Origin: Nitrospira defluvii
GTDB taxonomy: Bacteria; Nitrospirota; Nitrospiria; Nitrospirales; Nitrospiraceae
NCBI GenBank assembly: GCA_000196815.1
Contig: FP929003.1
Span: 1,178,001 to 1,242,000 of the forward strand
DNA length: 64,000 nucleotides
Direction: 5' to 3'
Shown: positions 18,389 through 28,458 of the stretch, in pieces
Position numbering within the stretch: position 1 is the stretch's first letter
How the letters are laid out: each line of letters begins with the position of its first letter
Program-made: the position numbers and the translations under genes
The notes under the pieces: model-generated
Told to the model about the DNA's origin: nothing
What the model saw: the letters and a program-made list of their open reading frames with translations, nothing else
Database searches by the model: none

Positions 18389-18697
18389 AACCTCATCTGT
18401 GCAACCAGAAGCTACTACGGTCCTTCCTTCCGTCCTGATCACGCCCGCAGATCGCTCTGGATAGTCCTGGATAGCCTTCTTTCTCGCTCCCTCTCGACGG
18501 CAAGCTTCAGTCTCCGCCTCTTGCGGATCTCCGTTAGTATCGTCCGCCGCCTGAATTCTTCACGATTGTCCTCAGTATCCCTGCATTGTCGTCGGATATG
18601 TTTGGCTTGTGCCGTCTACAATTTAGCGGGTAGAGCAGTCTGGAAGAGAGCAAGTCAAACGAATCACGGGAACAGGGCTAAGGGGCAGGCACTGAAG
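18389..18697. other. Intergenic region after tRNA-Ala
   Basis: This 309-base stretch lies between tRNA-Ala and the end of the HPt gene. I see no open reading frame with a credible start, no hairpin with a T-run and no repeat. Confidence 0.5.
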
Positions 18698-19027
18698 TCA
18701 GTGGATGTAGACAATCTCGACGCGCGCGAGGAAATCTTTCAACCCTTTGAGGTGATCCTGTAGCGCGGAGAGATTGTGTGCCATGGCGGCCCGCTCAAGC
18801 TGGTCGCCGATTACGCTGATTTGATCGAAACCGTACCCGCCGCCGTCGCCTTTCATGCGATGGCCCAGCATGCGAATTGTGTTGAGGTCGCCCTGTTTCA
18901 GGCAGGACTCGATCGTCGTGAGATCCCGCTGCCTGTTGGCAAGGAATCCGGGGATGATCGCTTCAAGGCTGGAATCGATACGGACGGGAATCTTGTCGGA
19001 GCCTGGTTCAGCATGATGGTGCATCAT
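18698..19027 (-). CDS. HPt (histidine phosphotransfer) protein
   Basis: The 109-residue, all-helical protein has the HPt signature [14 protein letters not shown] with the phosphorylated histidine at about 56. It should carry phosphate from the receiver domains of the upstream hybrid kinase to another receiver. Its ATG overlaps the kinase stop codon (ATGA), so the two are made together. No DNA-binding partner is encoded nearby, so phosphate may flow to the adjacent cyclase or receiver proteins, which is inference. Confidence 0.9.
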   Translation of the reverse strand: MMHHHAEPGSDKIPVRIDSSLEAIIPGFLANRQRDLTTIESCLKQGDLNTIRMLGHRMKGDGGGYGFDQISVIGDQLERAAMAHNLSALQDHLKGLKDFLARVEIVYIH

Positions 19028-20793
19028 TGCGCTCGCGTCTTTTCATAGGCCAGGAGTAATTCCAGAAGCGTGGTTCGTTTCAGCGGCTTTGTCATATGGG
19101 CATTGCATCCGGCTTCAAAGATTCTCGCCGATTCTTCCTTGAGGGCCAGGGCCGTGAGGGCAATGATTTGAACTGCGGGGAGGCCTTGCTCCTGCTCCCA
19201 ACGCCGAATGGTTCGTGTCGCGGTCAAGCCGTCCATGACCGGCATCTGCATATCCATGAGGATGAGGTCATAGTGCCCGTTTTGAAATTTTGCGACGCCG
19301 ATTTGCCCGTTGTCGGCCAGATCCACTCGATGGATGGTGTTCTTCAGATAGGACTGGATCAACACTTGATTGTCCGGTGAGTCCTCCACCAGCAAGATCC
19401 GCAGGGATCGTCCTTGGGGTGGGGCCTGGAGAGCGGCGCCTTGCGGAGAAGGTGAGAAGCCGCTCTTGCTGCGGCCTAACGCGATGCTGATGGTTTGTTG
19501 AAGATCGGAGCGACGGATCGGTTTAACCAGGTAGCCGCCCAGGCCGAGGTCGTAGGTCTTGGCGATGTCGTCGGCCCACCGGTCGGAGGCAAGCATGATG
19601 ATCGTGAGGCTGCTCAGCCTCGGATCGGCATGGATGCGTTCGATGACCTCAAACCCGTCCATTCCCGGCATCCGGCAATCGAGCAGGAGCAGGGTGAACG
19701 GAGCGTCGGACTTCAGCGAGACTTCCAGGGCCTCCATGGCCTGCTCGCCGCTGTCGGCTTCCACCACGGTCGCACCCCACCCGAACAGTGTTTCTCGCAG
19801 GATCAGCCGATTGGTCGGGTAATCGTCCACGACCAGGCAGCGGAGTCCGGCCAGGTTCATCGTACCCGACACTTTCGCCGGCGGCGGGGCTGTTTGCACG
19901 CCAAGCCGGACCAGGCAGTGGAACGTGCTGCCCTCGCCGAGTCTGCTTTCGACCCAGATCCGCCCACCCATCAGGGCGGCGAGTTGTTGCGAAATCGACA
20001 GGCCCAGCCCGGTGCCGCCGTACTGACGTGCAATCGTACTGTGGGCTTGGGTAAACGTCTCGAAGATGGTCTTGATCTTGTCGTGCGGGACGCCGATGCC
20101 TGTGTCGCTGATTGAGAATCGAATCGCCCCCGGCGTCCGCAGCTCGGGATCGTTGGTGATACTCATGACCACCGAGCCCTTCTCCGTGAATTTGATCGCG
20201 TTGCCCAGCAGATTGAGCAGGATCTGATAGAGCCGGTTGGGATCGCCGATGAGATGGCAGGGCACGTCGTTGGCGAGGTGGCAGACGAGTTCGAGACCTT
20301 TCTCGTTGGCACGCAAGGCCAGCATTTCACTGGTTTTGTCGATCAGCTCGGACAGGTCGAAGTCGATCGAGTCCAGGTCCAGGCGGCCTGATTCGACCTT
20401 CGATAGATCGAGGATGTCATTGATCAGGCTCAGCAGACTGGCTCCGGCGCGGCGGAAGATGCGCAGATATTTCCGTTGTTCCGGAGTGAGGGTGGTTTCC
20501 CACAAGAGATCGGCCATGCCGATGATGGCATTCATCGGGGTGCGGATCTCGTGGCTCATGCTGGCCAGGAACTCGCTCTTGGCACGGTTGGCCACATCGG
20601 CGGCATCTTTGGCCCGTTGCAGTTCTTCGACGCGGCGCTGCAATTCCTTGGACACACGCTGGAGTGCCCGTTCGGCACGCAGGCGCGCAGCCTGCTCGCG
20701 TTGCAGTGCGGTGGAGGGTCGGGAAGCGGTGCGGGGGAGGCGTGCGGGAGAAGTCGAGGCGGTTCGGCTGGTCTGCGTGATGCGTTTCGCCAT
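19024..20793 (-). CDS. Soluble hybrid histidine kinase with two receiver domains
   Basis: The 589-residue protein lacks membrane spans. After a basic N-terminal tail comes a coiled coil (about 30-75), a HisKA domain with H81 in [15 protein letters not shown], a HATPase domain ([19 protein letters not shown]), then two receiver domains with Asp in [13 protein letters not shown] and [13 protein letters not shown]. There is no recognisable sensor domain, so it may be activated by a partner protein through the coiled coil. It is the third gene of a four-gene signalling operon, with the HPt gene overlapping its end. Confidence 0.93.
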   Translation of the reverse strand: MAKRITQTSRTASTSPARLPRTASRPSTALQREQAARLRAERALQRVSKELQRRVEELQRAKDAADVANRAKSEFLASMSHEIRTPMNAIIGMADLLWETTLTPEQRKYLRIFRRAGASLLSLINDILDLSKVESGRLDLDSIDFDLSELIDKTSEMLALRANEKGLELVCHLANDVPCHLIGDPNRLYQILLNLLGNAIKFTEKGSVVMSITNDPELRTPGAIRFSISDTGIGVPHDKIKTIFETFTQAHSTIARQYGGTGLGLSISQQLAALMGGRIWVESRLGEGSTFHCLVRLGVQTAPPPAKVSGTMNLAGLRCLVVDDYPTNRLILRETLFGWGATVVEADSGEQAMEALEVSLKSDAPFTLLLLDCRMPGMDGFEVIERIHADPRLSSLTIIMLASDRWADDIAKTYDLGLGGYLVKPIRRSDLQQTISIALGRSKSGFSPSPQGAALQAPPQGRSLRILLVEDSPDNQVLIQSYLKNTIHRVDLADNGQIGVAKFQNGHYDLILMDMQMPVMDGLTATRTIRRWEQEQGLPAVQIIALTALALKEESARIFEAGCNAHMTKPLKRTTLLELLLAYEKTRAQ

Positions 20794-20875
20794 GGCGTGG
20801 TCCGGTCGTCTCAGTCCGGCATGACCGCTCCGTCTCGCGAGTGGGGGACACGATGGTCGCGACGGCGGGAGGTCA

Positions 20876-21880
20876 TCAATCTTTATGCGTGTGGTGCACG
20901 AGGGTCAGGACTCCGGCTTGCTTGGCCCGATTACGCCCTTCCTGCTTGGCCTGGTACAGGGCCTGGTCGGCGGCCCTGATAAGATCGGTCGGCGCGGCGA
21001 CGCGGCTTGGCACGGTGCAGGCAAAGCCGAGACTGATGGTGACGGGATCGCCGTTCGGATGTTTCATCTCCGCTTCGCAAACTTTGCGCCGGAGCGTATC
21101 GGCGACCTGGGCCGCGCCGTCTACCGTGGTGCCGGGCAGCACGATGACGAACTCGTCGCCTCCGTACCGGGCCACCAAGTCGCCGGGGCGATTGACGTGA
21201 CTGGAGATCAGCTGGGCCACCTGGCGAAGACATTCATCTCCGGCCTGGTGCCCGTGGCTGTCGTTGTACGTCTTGAAGTAGTCGATATCGAGCATGATGA
21301 GGGACAGCGGGGTCGATTCGCGCGCGGCCCGGCGCCATTCCTGGTCCAGAAAATCGTCGAACTGGCGTCGATTGGTGATCCCGGTGAGCCCGTCGAGGCA
21401 CGAGAGACGCAACAGCATCTGGTTGGCTTCCTGCAATTGGCGCATCACCTCCAGGAGTTCCTGTTCGCGGGCGCGGCGCCGCTCGATTTCATGGACCAGC
21501 CGGAGCACACAGCGGACGCGGGTGAGCAGCTCGATTTTACTGATGGGTTTGGCGACGTAATCGATTGCCCCGGCCGCAAAGGCCAACTGCAGATCGACCG
21601 GATCCGTTTTTACGGTCACCATGATGATCGGGATGTCGCGATAGCGTTCGACGGCTTTAATCTGCCGGCAGGCCTCAATGCCGTTGGTGGCCGGCATGAC
21701 GATATCCATCAGGATCAGATCCACCCGGCCCGCCATTTGCCGTGGGCCGTCGAGCCCCAGCAACCGGAACGCCGCGGCGGCGGACTCCGCCACAAAGGTT
21801 TCTTCGTAACCGGCATTGGCGAGGATGGATTGAATCAACAGACGATCGTCCGTCGAGTCATCGACGATCAGGATACCCAT
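20876..21880 (-). CDS. Receiver-GGDEF diguanylate cyclase
   Basis: The 334-residue protein has a receiver domain (phospho-Asp in [13 protein letters not shown], about D59), a coiled linker (about 130-160), and a GGDEF domain with the intact active site RYGGDEF at about 238-244. The product-inhibition site RPGD lies five residues before it. It should make cyclic di-GMP when phosphorylated. Its neighbours, a receiver protein and a hybrid kinase, suggest control by phosphorelay. Confidence 0.93.
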   Translation of the reverse strand: MGILIVDDSTDDRLLIQSILANAGYEETFVAESAAAAFRLLGLDGPRQMAGRVDLILMDIVMPATNGIEACRQIKAVERYRDIPIIMVTVKTDPVDLQLAFAAGAIDYVAKPISKIELLTRVRCVLRLVHEIERRRAREQELLEVMRQLQEANQMLLRLSCLDGLTGITNRRQFDDFLDQEWRRAARESTPLSLIMLDIDYFKTYNDSHGHQAGDECLRQVAQLISSHVNRPGDLVARYGGDEFVIVLPGTTVDGAAQVADTLRRKVCEAEMKHPNGDPVTISLGFACTVPSRVAAPTDLIRAADQALYQAKQEGRNRAKQAGVLTLVHHTHKD

Positions 21881-21924
21881 GGTCAGTGTCTCCCTGAAAG
21901 TGTGTCGTAGGACGATGCTAGCAG

Positions 21925-22572
21925 CTAGTCTGGGTAAACGCCAGGGTAATGCTTTTTAATGCAGGGGGTGCAGAGACCATGACTGAATTCGGCTTCCGAA
22001 TGTTGCTGGATATACTCTTCCAATTGTTGCCAGAATCCCTGATCGTTCCGGATTTTCTTGCAGGAGGCACAGATCGGCACCAGGCCTTTCAACACCTTTA
22101 CTTCGCGCAACGCCTGTTGGAGTTCGGCATTGCTGCGGCGAAGCTCCATCTCGCGGGTCTTGCGGCAATCCATTTCTTTTTTCAGCATCAGCGCGGAATT
22201 CACCCGGGCGAGCAGCTCCACACTGCTGACCGGCTTGGTAATGTAGTCCATGGCCCCGGCGGCAAAGGCCGCCTGCAGATCGCCTAGTGCGGTCTTGGCC
22301 GTGACGACGATCACCGGAATGTCCCGCAGGCTCTCCAGGCTCTTGATCCGTTGGGTGGCAGCGACGCCGTCGATGCCCGGCATGAGAAAGTCCATCAGGA
22401 TGAGATCGACGGGCGGAGTGTGCTGAGGCGGCTCGGGCTGATCGATACCAAGCTGGTCGTAGGCTGCTGTCGCCGAGTCCGCGATAAGCAGGTCCAGATG
22501 GCCGGCTTTCTTCAGAATGGTCTTCAGCAGCAACTGTTGGTCGGGGGAGTCGTCAACGATCAGGATGCCCAT
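21925..22572 (-). CDS. Receiver protein with C-terminal CxxC zinc-like tail
   Basis: The first 125 residues form a receiver domain ([13 protein letters not shown], about D61; it begins [20 protein letters not shown], nearly the same as the neighbouring cyclase). A coiled coil at about 130-165 follows. The last 50 residues carry CASC and CTPC with [20 protein letters not shown] between, a tail that recurs at the ends of PAS/GAF signalling proteins of Deltaproteobacteria and may bind zinc. It has no output enzyme and is the first gene of the operon. Confidence 0.88.
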   Translation of the reverse strand: MGILIVDDSPDQQLLLKTILKKAGHLDLLIADSATAAYDQLGIDQPEPPQHTPPVDLILMDFLMPGIDGVAATQRIKSLESLRDIPVIVVTAKTALGDLQAAFAAGAMDYITKPVSSVELLARVNSALMLKKEMDCRKTREMELRRSNAELQQALREVKVLKGLVPICASCKKIRNDQGFWQQLEEYIQQHSEAEFSHGLCTPCIKKHYPGVYPD

Positions 22573-22736
22573 CCGCGGCCTCGTCTGGTTGGGGGCGTGG
22601 GAGCAGGTCCTGGACCTGCCTATCGGGCATGGTGAAAGCGGTTCATGCCCAGGGTTGCATCGATGTGATGCAACCTGTCAGAGCCGTATCGGCAGAATCG
22701 ACGAAGAGATTAAGGGGCCGGAAGGGGGCGTCGTGT

Positions 22737-23186
22737 CTAGCGCTGGAGGGCCGCCTTCACGAGGTCGCTGACGACTTTGCCGTCGACGGATTGGCCGGCG
22801 AGTTTGGCCATGACGGCTTTCATCACCTGGCCCATGTCTTTGAGGGATGAGGCGCCGGATTCCTTCACTGCGGCGTCGACGATCCGGGCCAGTTCATCGG
22901 GGGAGAGCGCGGCGGGAAGATAACTCTCGATAATGCTGATCTCCTGCCGTTCTTTTGTCGCCAGGTCCTGCCGGTTACCCTTTTCGAATTGCTCGGCGGC
23001 TTCCTTGCGTTGCTTGATGAGCGTGGTCATGATCCGGCTCATGGCGGCATCGTCCAGGTCTTGTTTCAGCTCCACTTCTTTGTATTGCACGGCGGCTTTA
23101 ATCATACGGATGACGTCCATGCGCAGCTGGTCTCTCGACTTCATCGCCGATTTGAGATCTTCGGTCAAACGGTCATGTAGCGACAT
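22737..23186 (-). CDS. GatB/YqeY-family protein
   Basis: The 149-residue helical protein begins MSLHDRLTEDLKSAMKSRDQ and ends with VSDLVKAALQ, matching the YqeY family, which resembles the tail domain of GatB (tRNA amidotransferase). The role of the stand-alone form is not settled; tRNA binding is the family expectation. It lies on its own, downstream of the signalling operon. Confidence 0.92.
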   Translation of the reverse strand: MSLHDRLTEDLKSAMKSRDQLRMDVIRMIKAAVQYKEVELKQDLDDAAMSRIMTTLIKQRKEAAEQFEKGNRQDLATKERQEISIIESYLPAALSPDELARIVDAAVKESGASSLKDMGQVMKAVMAKLAGQSVDGKVVSDLVKAALQR

Positions 23187-23358
23187 CGGGTTCCTTTCAG
23201 GAGGCGTCGGTTCTTGTCGCGGAGGATAGCGTCTTTGCCCGAGGCAGTCAACGTGTGTGGGCCGGCCGCGTTTTCATGTTGAGCGCGGCGCAGCGCTATC
23301 CCATAATGTCCCGTCGGGGCTGTGCATCAGCGGATAGATTCATCGAAAGGGGGGCGTC

Positions 23359-23571
23359 ATGGAGTACAGGAGCGGCAGAGTCGGTGCGGGGATGCGCGTG
23401 ATCGGCTTGTTGGCAGGATTGGCTGCGGCGGGGAGCCTCGTGACCGGCTGTGCGAGTGAACAGCCAAAACCGATGGCTCAACCCTCATTGGAGCAGGTGA
23501 AGGGCAATGCGGACCGGGGGTTCGACAAGCTCAAGCAGGAGGAGCGTGAACATAAGCCGGCGGGCATGTAA
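23359..23571 (+). CDS. Small lipoprotein, 70 residues
   Basis: The product has a hydrophobic signal followed by a lipobox (SLVTGC) with lipidated Cys at about 31. The mature part is only about 40 residues, polar and helical (EQVKGNADRGFDKLKQEERE). The start could be ATG 23359 or the internal ATG near 23392. It has the look of small envelope lipoproteins of unknown role. Confidence 0.65.
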   Translation: MEYRSGRVGAGMRVIGLLAGLAAAGSLVTGCASEQPKPMAQPSLEQVKGNADRGFDKLKQEEREHKPAGM

Positions 23572-23598
23572 TCGGCCGGGGCTAGGCGTGAAAGCTGG

Positions 23599-25029
23599 TT
23601 ATGGGGCGACGCGGGAATTTCGCCAGGGGAGCAGCGCCACGAGTGGCTTCACCAGCGGCAACTGCCACAACAGGTGCCGTTGTGGCAGCGCGCCGATCTC
23701 TCGTGGCTCGCCGAAAGTTTTCAGCAGGCTGAGGGCAATCAGCAATCGTAGCGCTCCGGAGAGGCAGAATAGGAACGGCAGGTTGGACGCCGGGGCGAGT
23801 TCCCAGAGGCCGAGTGAGAGTTGCGCCGGGAGGATGGTGGCCAACCAGCTGCCGGTCAACGCCCCGCTGCCCCAGCCGATTGCGTTCGTGGCATTGGCCA
23901 GGGCTACGCCTCTGGTGCGCTCGTGAGGACGGAGCGAGTCGAATACATAGTTTTGGAGTCCGAGCGACAGTCCCGCCCAAATCACCCCGCCGAAAAAATT
24001 CAGGCTCAGTAGAAACAGATAGTGTTCGCTCAGCAAGTAGCCCATCGGTAGGAGCGGGACCGCCAGACCCGTGACCATGAGCAGGGTCTTGTTCCCGTAT
24101 CGATCGCCGATCTGCCCCCATGGCGCGAGGGTGAGGAATTGCGCCGAAATGCTGCTGGCCATCCAGCCTGCATACTGCAGGTAGGACCAGTGCAGGTCTC
24201 GCAACAGGTAGACGACAAAGAACGGGCCGGAGATCAATACCGAGAAGTGCATGAGTCCTGAGAACAGCAGGAAGTGCCGGAAATCCGGCGTGGCGCTCTC
24301 TGCAAGAAAATGCCTGAATCCATGCGGAGCGTCGATGTGATGCACCGGCACCAGTTCGGAAACCCTGGTCTGGCAGCGGGTCGCTCCCACTCGCGCGGCG
24401 GCCGCGCCGAGAAAGATGATGAGGAACCCGATCCAGCTGAGTTCCCACTTCTGCCCCAGTGTCAGGACCATCCCGGCAATGCCCAGGACCACAAAACTCG
24501 TCAACGCCGTCACGCGCGCTCGCTGGGCAAAGTAGGCCCCCCGGCTGCTCGTTTCCACGACATCGACCAACAGGCTGTTCCACACCGGGGCCGTGGCATG
24601 TCCGAAGGCAAAATACAGCATGGCGCAGCCGATCAGCAGCCAGGGACCATGCTCGGGCATGAGCAGGGGAAGCGAAAGGATCGGTAACCAGCAGAGGGCT
24701 TGTGCCCAGCCTCCGCCGATCAGGAGGTGCGCAGGCATGCGGAGATATTGGAGCAGTTTCACGGAGAGGAGCTGTGCCATCACGCCGACCAATTGAGGCA
24801 GGGCGGACAGGATGCCGATGTGGAATGGAGAGGCATGCAAAAACAGGGCAAAGGCCGAGAAATAGTTTTCCCCGCCGCCCTGCGCGGCTGCCTGAAAGGC
24901 CGCATCGCGGACACCGTACCGGCGGCTTTCAGCCTTGGGATTTCGGTCGGACGACTGCCCATGATCGCCTGAAGGTTCAAGATAATGAAGGGGGAGAGAC
25001 GCCTGCTGCTGAGGGACTGGTTGGTTCAT
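23599..25029 (-). CDS. MFS transporter
   Basis: I start at ATG 25027-25029 (MNQPVPQQQASLP); an upstream in-frame ATG at 25110 would overlap the next gene's leader. The protein has about twelve hydrophobic spans in two bundles of six, separated by a central polar loop (RVSELVPVHHIDAPHGFRHF). This matches the major facilitator superfamily and resembles the group of unknown-substrate MFS proteins. The substrate cannot be told. Confidence 0.8.
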   Translation of the reverse strand: MNQPVPQQQASLPLHYLEPSGDHGQSSDRNPKAESRRYGVRDAAFQAAAQGGGENYFSAFALFLHASPFHIGILSALPQLVGVMAQLLSVKLLQYLRMPAHLLIGGGWAQALCWLPILSLPLLMPEHGPWLLIGCAMLYFAFGHATAPVWNSLLVDVVETSSRGAYFAQRARVTALTSFVVLGIAGMVLTLGQKWELSWIGFLIIFLGAAAARVGATRCQTRVSELVPVHHIDAPHGFRHFLAESATPDFRHFLLFSGLMHFSVLISGPFFVVYLLRDLHWSYLQYAGWMASSISAQFLTLAPWGQIGDRYGNKTLLMVTGLAVPLLPMGYLLSEHYLFLLSLNFFGGVIWAGLSLGLQNYVFDSLRPHERTRGVALANATNAIGWGSGALTGSWLATILPAQLSLGLWELAPASNLPFLFCLSGALRLLIALSLLKTFGEPREIGALPQRHLLWQLPLVKPLVALLPWRNSRVAP

Positions 25030-25177
25030 GAGGTTGTGGATAGTAACCGAAGTATGTTGAGCACTATGATACCTGATGGTTTTCCGGATTATATCAGAGC
25101 CATTCAACATGGCCGAAGTTGAGAGTGAATCCTGCCGGCCGGTTGACCCCCTTCTCCGCAGTGAGTACGATAATCCT

Positions 25178-25864
25178 ATGGATCTCCCGATCTCAGTTGC
25201 ATGCGGTCAGCCAGTCAGGGGAATGAACGGAGGGTGGGGCGTCTGCTGTCTGGCCCTCATGGTGGCTGTGATGGCTGGAGTGGGATTTCCCGTTGCGGTC
25301 GTGGAGGGACGGGACTTGATGGTTCCGAAGGAGCAAGCCACGACTGAGTTTGAACCCACCGAAACGCCCTCGCTGGATGTACAACAGAAAGGCGTGCCCC
25401 AATCGCTGTTCACATGGATCAAGATGGCGCGCGGTTATGAGGTGGAGTGGGACACGTTCGGGAGAAAAGGGTGGTACACCCAGGATCCCCGCTTGAAGCC
25501 CATTGCTCCGGGAACCACGCTGTTCTCTCCGGATACTACGGCCGTCTACATCGTCTTTGAAGTGGCACCGCTTGAGGACCCGGCGCAGTTTGCCGCTCAA
25601 GTGTTTTCCGTGGGCGCAGACGGGAAGACCGGCGATCGTGCAATCGTGACCGATAGTCTCGAGGTGCCGGGCCATGAGCGCTATGGCTTTCTGGAGCTGA
25701 AGAAACCGTCTGAACAATGGCCGCAGGGAAACTATCTGGTCAAGATTTATATCACCTCGTTAGGTCAGCAGCCCTTTCATGCCGTGAATCAGGTCGGGAC
25801 CATGCGTTTTGCCGTGACCGACCAGCCGCCCGCGCCTGCCGCGTCAGATTCTCCGGCCCGTTGA
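25178..25864 (+). CDS. Exported unknown protein, about 228 residues
   Basis: I choose ATG 25178 (MDLPISVACGQPVRGMNGG); an upstream start at 25076 is in frame. A hydrophobic segment at about residues 22-40 (CLALMVAVMAGVGFPVAVV) is a signal peptide or anchor. The mature part looks beta-rich: PLEDPAQFAAQVFSVGADG, VPGHERYGFLELKKPSEQ and GNYLVKIYITSLG recall a C-terminal immunoglobulin-like fold. No family is recognised. It is divergent from the MFS gene. Confidence 0.65.
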   Translation: MDLPISVACGQPVRGMNGGWGVCCLALMVAVMAGVGFPVAVVEGRDLMVPKEQATTEFEPTETPSLDVQQKGVPQSLFTWIKMARGYEVEWDTFGRKGWYTQDPRLKPIAPGTTLFSPDTTAVYIVFEVAPLEDPAQFAAQVFSVGADGKTGDRAIVTDSLEVPGHERYGFLELKKPSEQWPQGNYLVKIYITSLGQQPFHAVNQVGTMRFAVTDQPPAPAASDSPAR

Positions 25865-25945
25865 ATATCCCCTGTCGCTTGGTCTACCTTCACTCACCGC
25901 CTCTTACGGGCGCGGTGCGATCGCTTTTTACCCGGGAGCAGGTGC

Positions 25946-26221
25946 ATGAAAGAGACCGATGCGGAGAAACTGGCGCTATTGTACGAGCGGTTCTGTGATG
26001 TCTGCCTGGTTGAGAAAGAAGTGTGGACTGAAATCTATATGCCGCGGACGTTCAAGGACGGGACCGCGGTTCGAACCAATCTGCAAGACACGTATGACGT
26101 GATCATCGACGATCAGTCGGTGGAAGATGCCTTGGAGGCGAATATCCCTCTTGGGAAGGCCGCATTGAGTGCGGCCATCCAAGAGTATCGAGCCCATGTC
26201 AGCTTTGTGAAAAAAAGCTGA
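25946..26221 (+). CDS. Unknown small soluble protein, 91 residues
   Basis: The start is ATG 25946 with GGAG-containing sequence (GGGAGCAGGTGC) upstream. The protein begins MKETDAEKLALLYERFCDVC and is acidic in the middle (DVIIDDQSVEDALEAN), predicted mostly helical. No membrane span. No family recognised. It converges on the glutathione peroxidase gene with 6 bases between stops. Confidence 0.65.
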   Translation: MKETDAEKLALLYERFCDVCLVEKEVWTEIYMPRTFKDGTAVRTNLQDTYDVIIDDQSVEDALEANIPLGKAALSAAIQEYRAHVSFVKKS

Positions 26222-26227
26222 CCGGTC

Positions 26228-26851
26228 TTACTGCTTCGTCAGAAAGCGCTCCACGTCTTTCACCACTTCGTCGGCCACCGGTTTTGTGCGATGGTGATAA
26301 CGGGCGACGACGTTGCCGGAGCGATCGACGAGATATTTCTGAAAGTTCCATTCCACTTCACCGGGGAACGGGCTCTGTTCGGTGAGATACCGGTAGAGGG
26401 GATGCTTGTCACTTCCCTTCACGCTGATCTTACTGAAGAGCGGGAAGCCGACACTGTATTTGGTCAGGCAGAATCCCTTGATCTCCTCGTTCGTCCCCGG
26501 CTCCTGCTGGCCGAAATTATTCGCCGGAAAGGCCAGAATCTCAAAGCCCTTATCCTTGTACGTCTCATACATTTTCTCGAGGTCTGAATACTGCGGCGTG
26601 TTCCCGCAGAAGCTGGCGGTGTTGACCAGCATGATGACCTTTCCCTTGTATTGACTCAACGAGACGGGTTTCCCGTCGATATCGTTCAACGTGAAATCAT
26701 AGACGGTCGCAGCTTTGGCAGCCATGCGCGTTGCTCCTTGTTCCGCCGCATCGACCGAACCGAGGCCCGTTGCAAGGGCGCCAAGCCCGAGACCCACTGT
26801 GAGTCCGAGGACCAGTACCTTCCATGAACAAGTCGGTCGAGAGATCGGCAT
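26228..26851 (-). CDS. Glutathione peroxidase family protein (exported)
   Basis: The 207-residue protein has a signal peptide (about 1-36, with AEQ at the probable cleavage) and the glutathione peroxidase fold: VNTASFCGNTPQYSDLEKMY with the active-site cysteine in NTASFCG, then LAFPANNFGQQEPG and the WNFQKYLVD motif. The cysteine form normally reduces peroxides with thioredoxin. Export suggests a role in the periplasm, unusual but known in this family. Confidence 0.88.
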   Translation of the reverse strand: MPISRPTCSWKVLVLGLTVGLGLGALATGLGSVDAAEQGATRMAAKAATVYDFTLNDIDGKPVSLSQYKGKVIMLVNTASFCGNTPQYSDLEKMYETYKDKGFEILAFPANNFGQQEPGTNEEIKGFCLTKYSVGFPLFSKISVKGSDKHPLYRYLTEQSPFPGEVEWNFQKYLVDRSGNVVARYHHRTKPVADEVVKDVERFLTKQ

Positions 26852-26866
26852 ATGAAGACTCCTTGG

Positions 26867-27784
26867 TTAGAGACGTTCCAGCGCCGCGACACGCTCTTCG
26901 ATGGGAGGATGCGTCGCGAGTAAGTGCATAAACCCGGAGGTGTTGCCCGAGATCTTCATCGTGGCCAACGCATCTTGGGTCGAATATTCGAACTGGGCCC
27001 GGTTCACCCAGCGATCGATGGCCTGCAAGGCCTTGATCATGGACTCCTTCCCGTACACCTTAGCCGAGAAGGCATCGGCCGCATATTCCCGGCGGCGGGA
27101 ATGCCAGCTGACGACCAGCATGGCCAACACGGACAAGACCACCTGCAAGAAAATATAGACCACGAAGCCGAGGATCGGGCTGCCGCTCTGGCCTTCTTCC
27201 CGGTCACCGCCCTGCGGCTGGGCGACCATTTGATACACGAAGTTGCTGATGTAGTGGACGAAGGTGTTCATCAAGCCGGCGAGCACCGTCGTGGAAAACA
27301 TGTCGCCGTTGAAGACGTGCCCCATCTCGTGGGCGAGCACCGCCTTTACTTCATCTTCCCGCAGGTTAGCCAGCAATCCGGTCGAGACCGCGACCATGGC
27401 GTTATTTTTGCTCGGTCCCGTGGCAAAGGCATTGGGGTCAGGCGATTCATAAACCCACACTTCGGGCATGGTGATGTGGAGCCGTTCGGCAATCTCCTGC
27501 ACGGACCCGTAAATCACCTGTTCCGCGTTTGTGCGAGGTTGGGTAATTTGCACGCAATCCAGCATGGCGCGGGCCATTTGTTTGGAGAAGAGCAAACTAA
27601 TGAATGCGCCGCCGAAGCCGATGACCAGCGACCAGACCAGCAGTTCCTGACTGAAGGCTCCCCGGACATCGATGCCGAAAGCCGGCAGGACGACGTTGAC
27701 CAGCACTCGGACGGTAATCGACAGGGTGAGATAAATGAGAATGTTCGAAATGAGAAGCAGCCCGATACCCTTCAACGACTTCAT
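26867..27784 (-). CDS. htpX: HtpX-type membrane metalloprotease
   Basis: I start at ATG 27782-27784, with AAGGAGGACAGAT upstream. The 305-residue protein has two membrane helices near residues 7-29 and 42-62, the zinc motif HEMGH (in VLAHEMGHVFNGD), further helices near 160-210, and a C-terminal domain with EYAADAFSAKV and a TNPPIEERV-like ATHPPIEERVAAL end. HtpX degrades damaged membrane proteins under stress. It is the first of a minus-strand pair with the peroxidase gene 15 bases downstream of its stop. Confidence 0.93.
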   Translation of the reverse strand: MKSLKGIGLLLISNILIYLTLSITVRVLVNVVLPAFGIDVRGAFSQELLVWSLVIGFGGAFISLLFSKQMARAMLDCVQITQPRTNAEQVIYGSVQEIAERLHITMPEVWVYESPDPNAFATGPSKNNAMVAVSTGLLANLREDEVKAVLAHEMGHVFNGDMFSTTVLAGLMNTFVHYISNFVYQMVAQPQGGDREEGQSGSPILGFVVYIFLQVVLSVLAMLVVSWHSRRREYAADAFSAKVYGKESMIKALQAIDRWVNRAQFEYSTQDALATMKISGNTSGFMHLLATHPPIEERVAALERL

Positions 27785-27999
27785 ATCTGTCCTCCTTGGA
27801 GGTCCGTTCTCCTCGCTCCCTTGTTCTACGGAGAGGAACGAACCTTGGATGTTATTATACCGGATCCTGAGCTGATTATTGGCCCCTGGGCAAGGGGATT
27901 TCTCGCGTCTCAATGGGGAGAGATAATACCAGGTTCCCGGTCAGTCAAGTCGCCGGCTCGGTTGACCGGCTCCGCGGCCTTCTGCTAGAACCGTTGCCT

Positions 28000-28446
28000 A
28001 TGAGCAGGGCCTCTGGTTTTCTGCAGTTCGGGTTTGTCTGCGCGCTGATGTGCGGCACGGCCATCGCCCCCGCGCTGGTGCATGCTGCCGAGCAAGCACC
28101 TCAGGTTCCGCCGCTTCAGGTGCCGGTTGATCAACTCGACGGCATTCAGCGGGCTACCCTCATCCTCGACAGTTACTCCTATACGCCCGGTCATTTGATC
28201 GTCCAGGCAGGAAAGCCGGTTGAGTTGCTCCTGACCAGCATCACCACGATTACCCCGCATAACTTTATCCTCACCAACGAGGCTGCGGGGTTATCGATCG
28301 AACGAGATGTGTCCTCGGGCCGTACGGTCACAGTGCAGTTTACCGTGAGGAAGCCCGGTCGGTATCCCTTCTATTGCGACAAGAAGCTCCTGTTCTTTCC
28401 GAGTCATCGGGAGAAGGGCATGGAAGGTGTGCTGGAAGTTAGATAA
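28000..28446 (+). CDS. Secreted cupredoxin-domain protein
   Basis: The start ATG 28000 gives a signal peptide ending near VHAAE (about 28). The remaining 120 residues look like a single cupredoxin domain. Likely type-1 copper ligands are the His in ITPHNFIL, the Cys in YPFYCDKK, the His in PSHREK and the Met in KGMEG, in the order H-C-H-M. This would be an electron carrier in the periplasm. Its stop codon TAA is in the same reading frame as the squalene synthase-like gene that follows. Confidence 0.8.
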   Translation: MSRASGFLQFGFVCALMCGTAIAPALVHAAEQAPQVPPLQVPVDQLDGIQRATLILDSYSYTPGHLIVQAGKPVELLLTSITTITPHNFILTNEAAGLSIERDVSSGRTVTVQFTVRKPGRYPFYCDKKLLFFPSHREKGMEGVLEVR

Positions 28447-28458
28447 GAAGGTTGCCCC

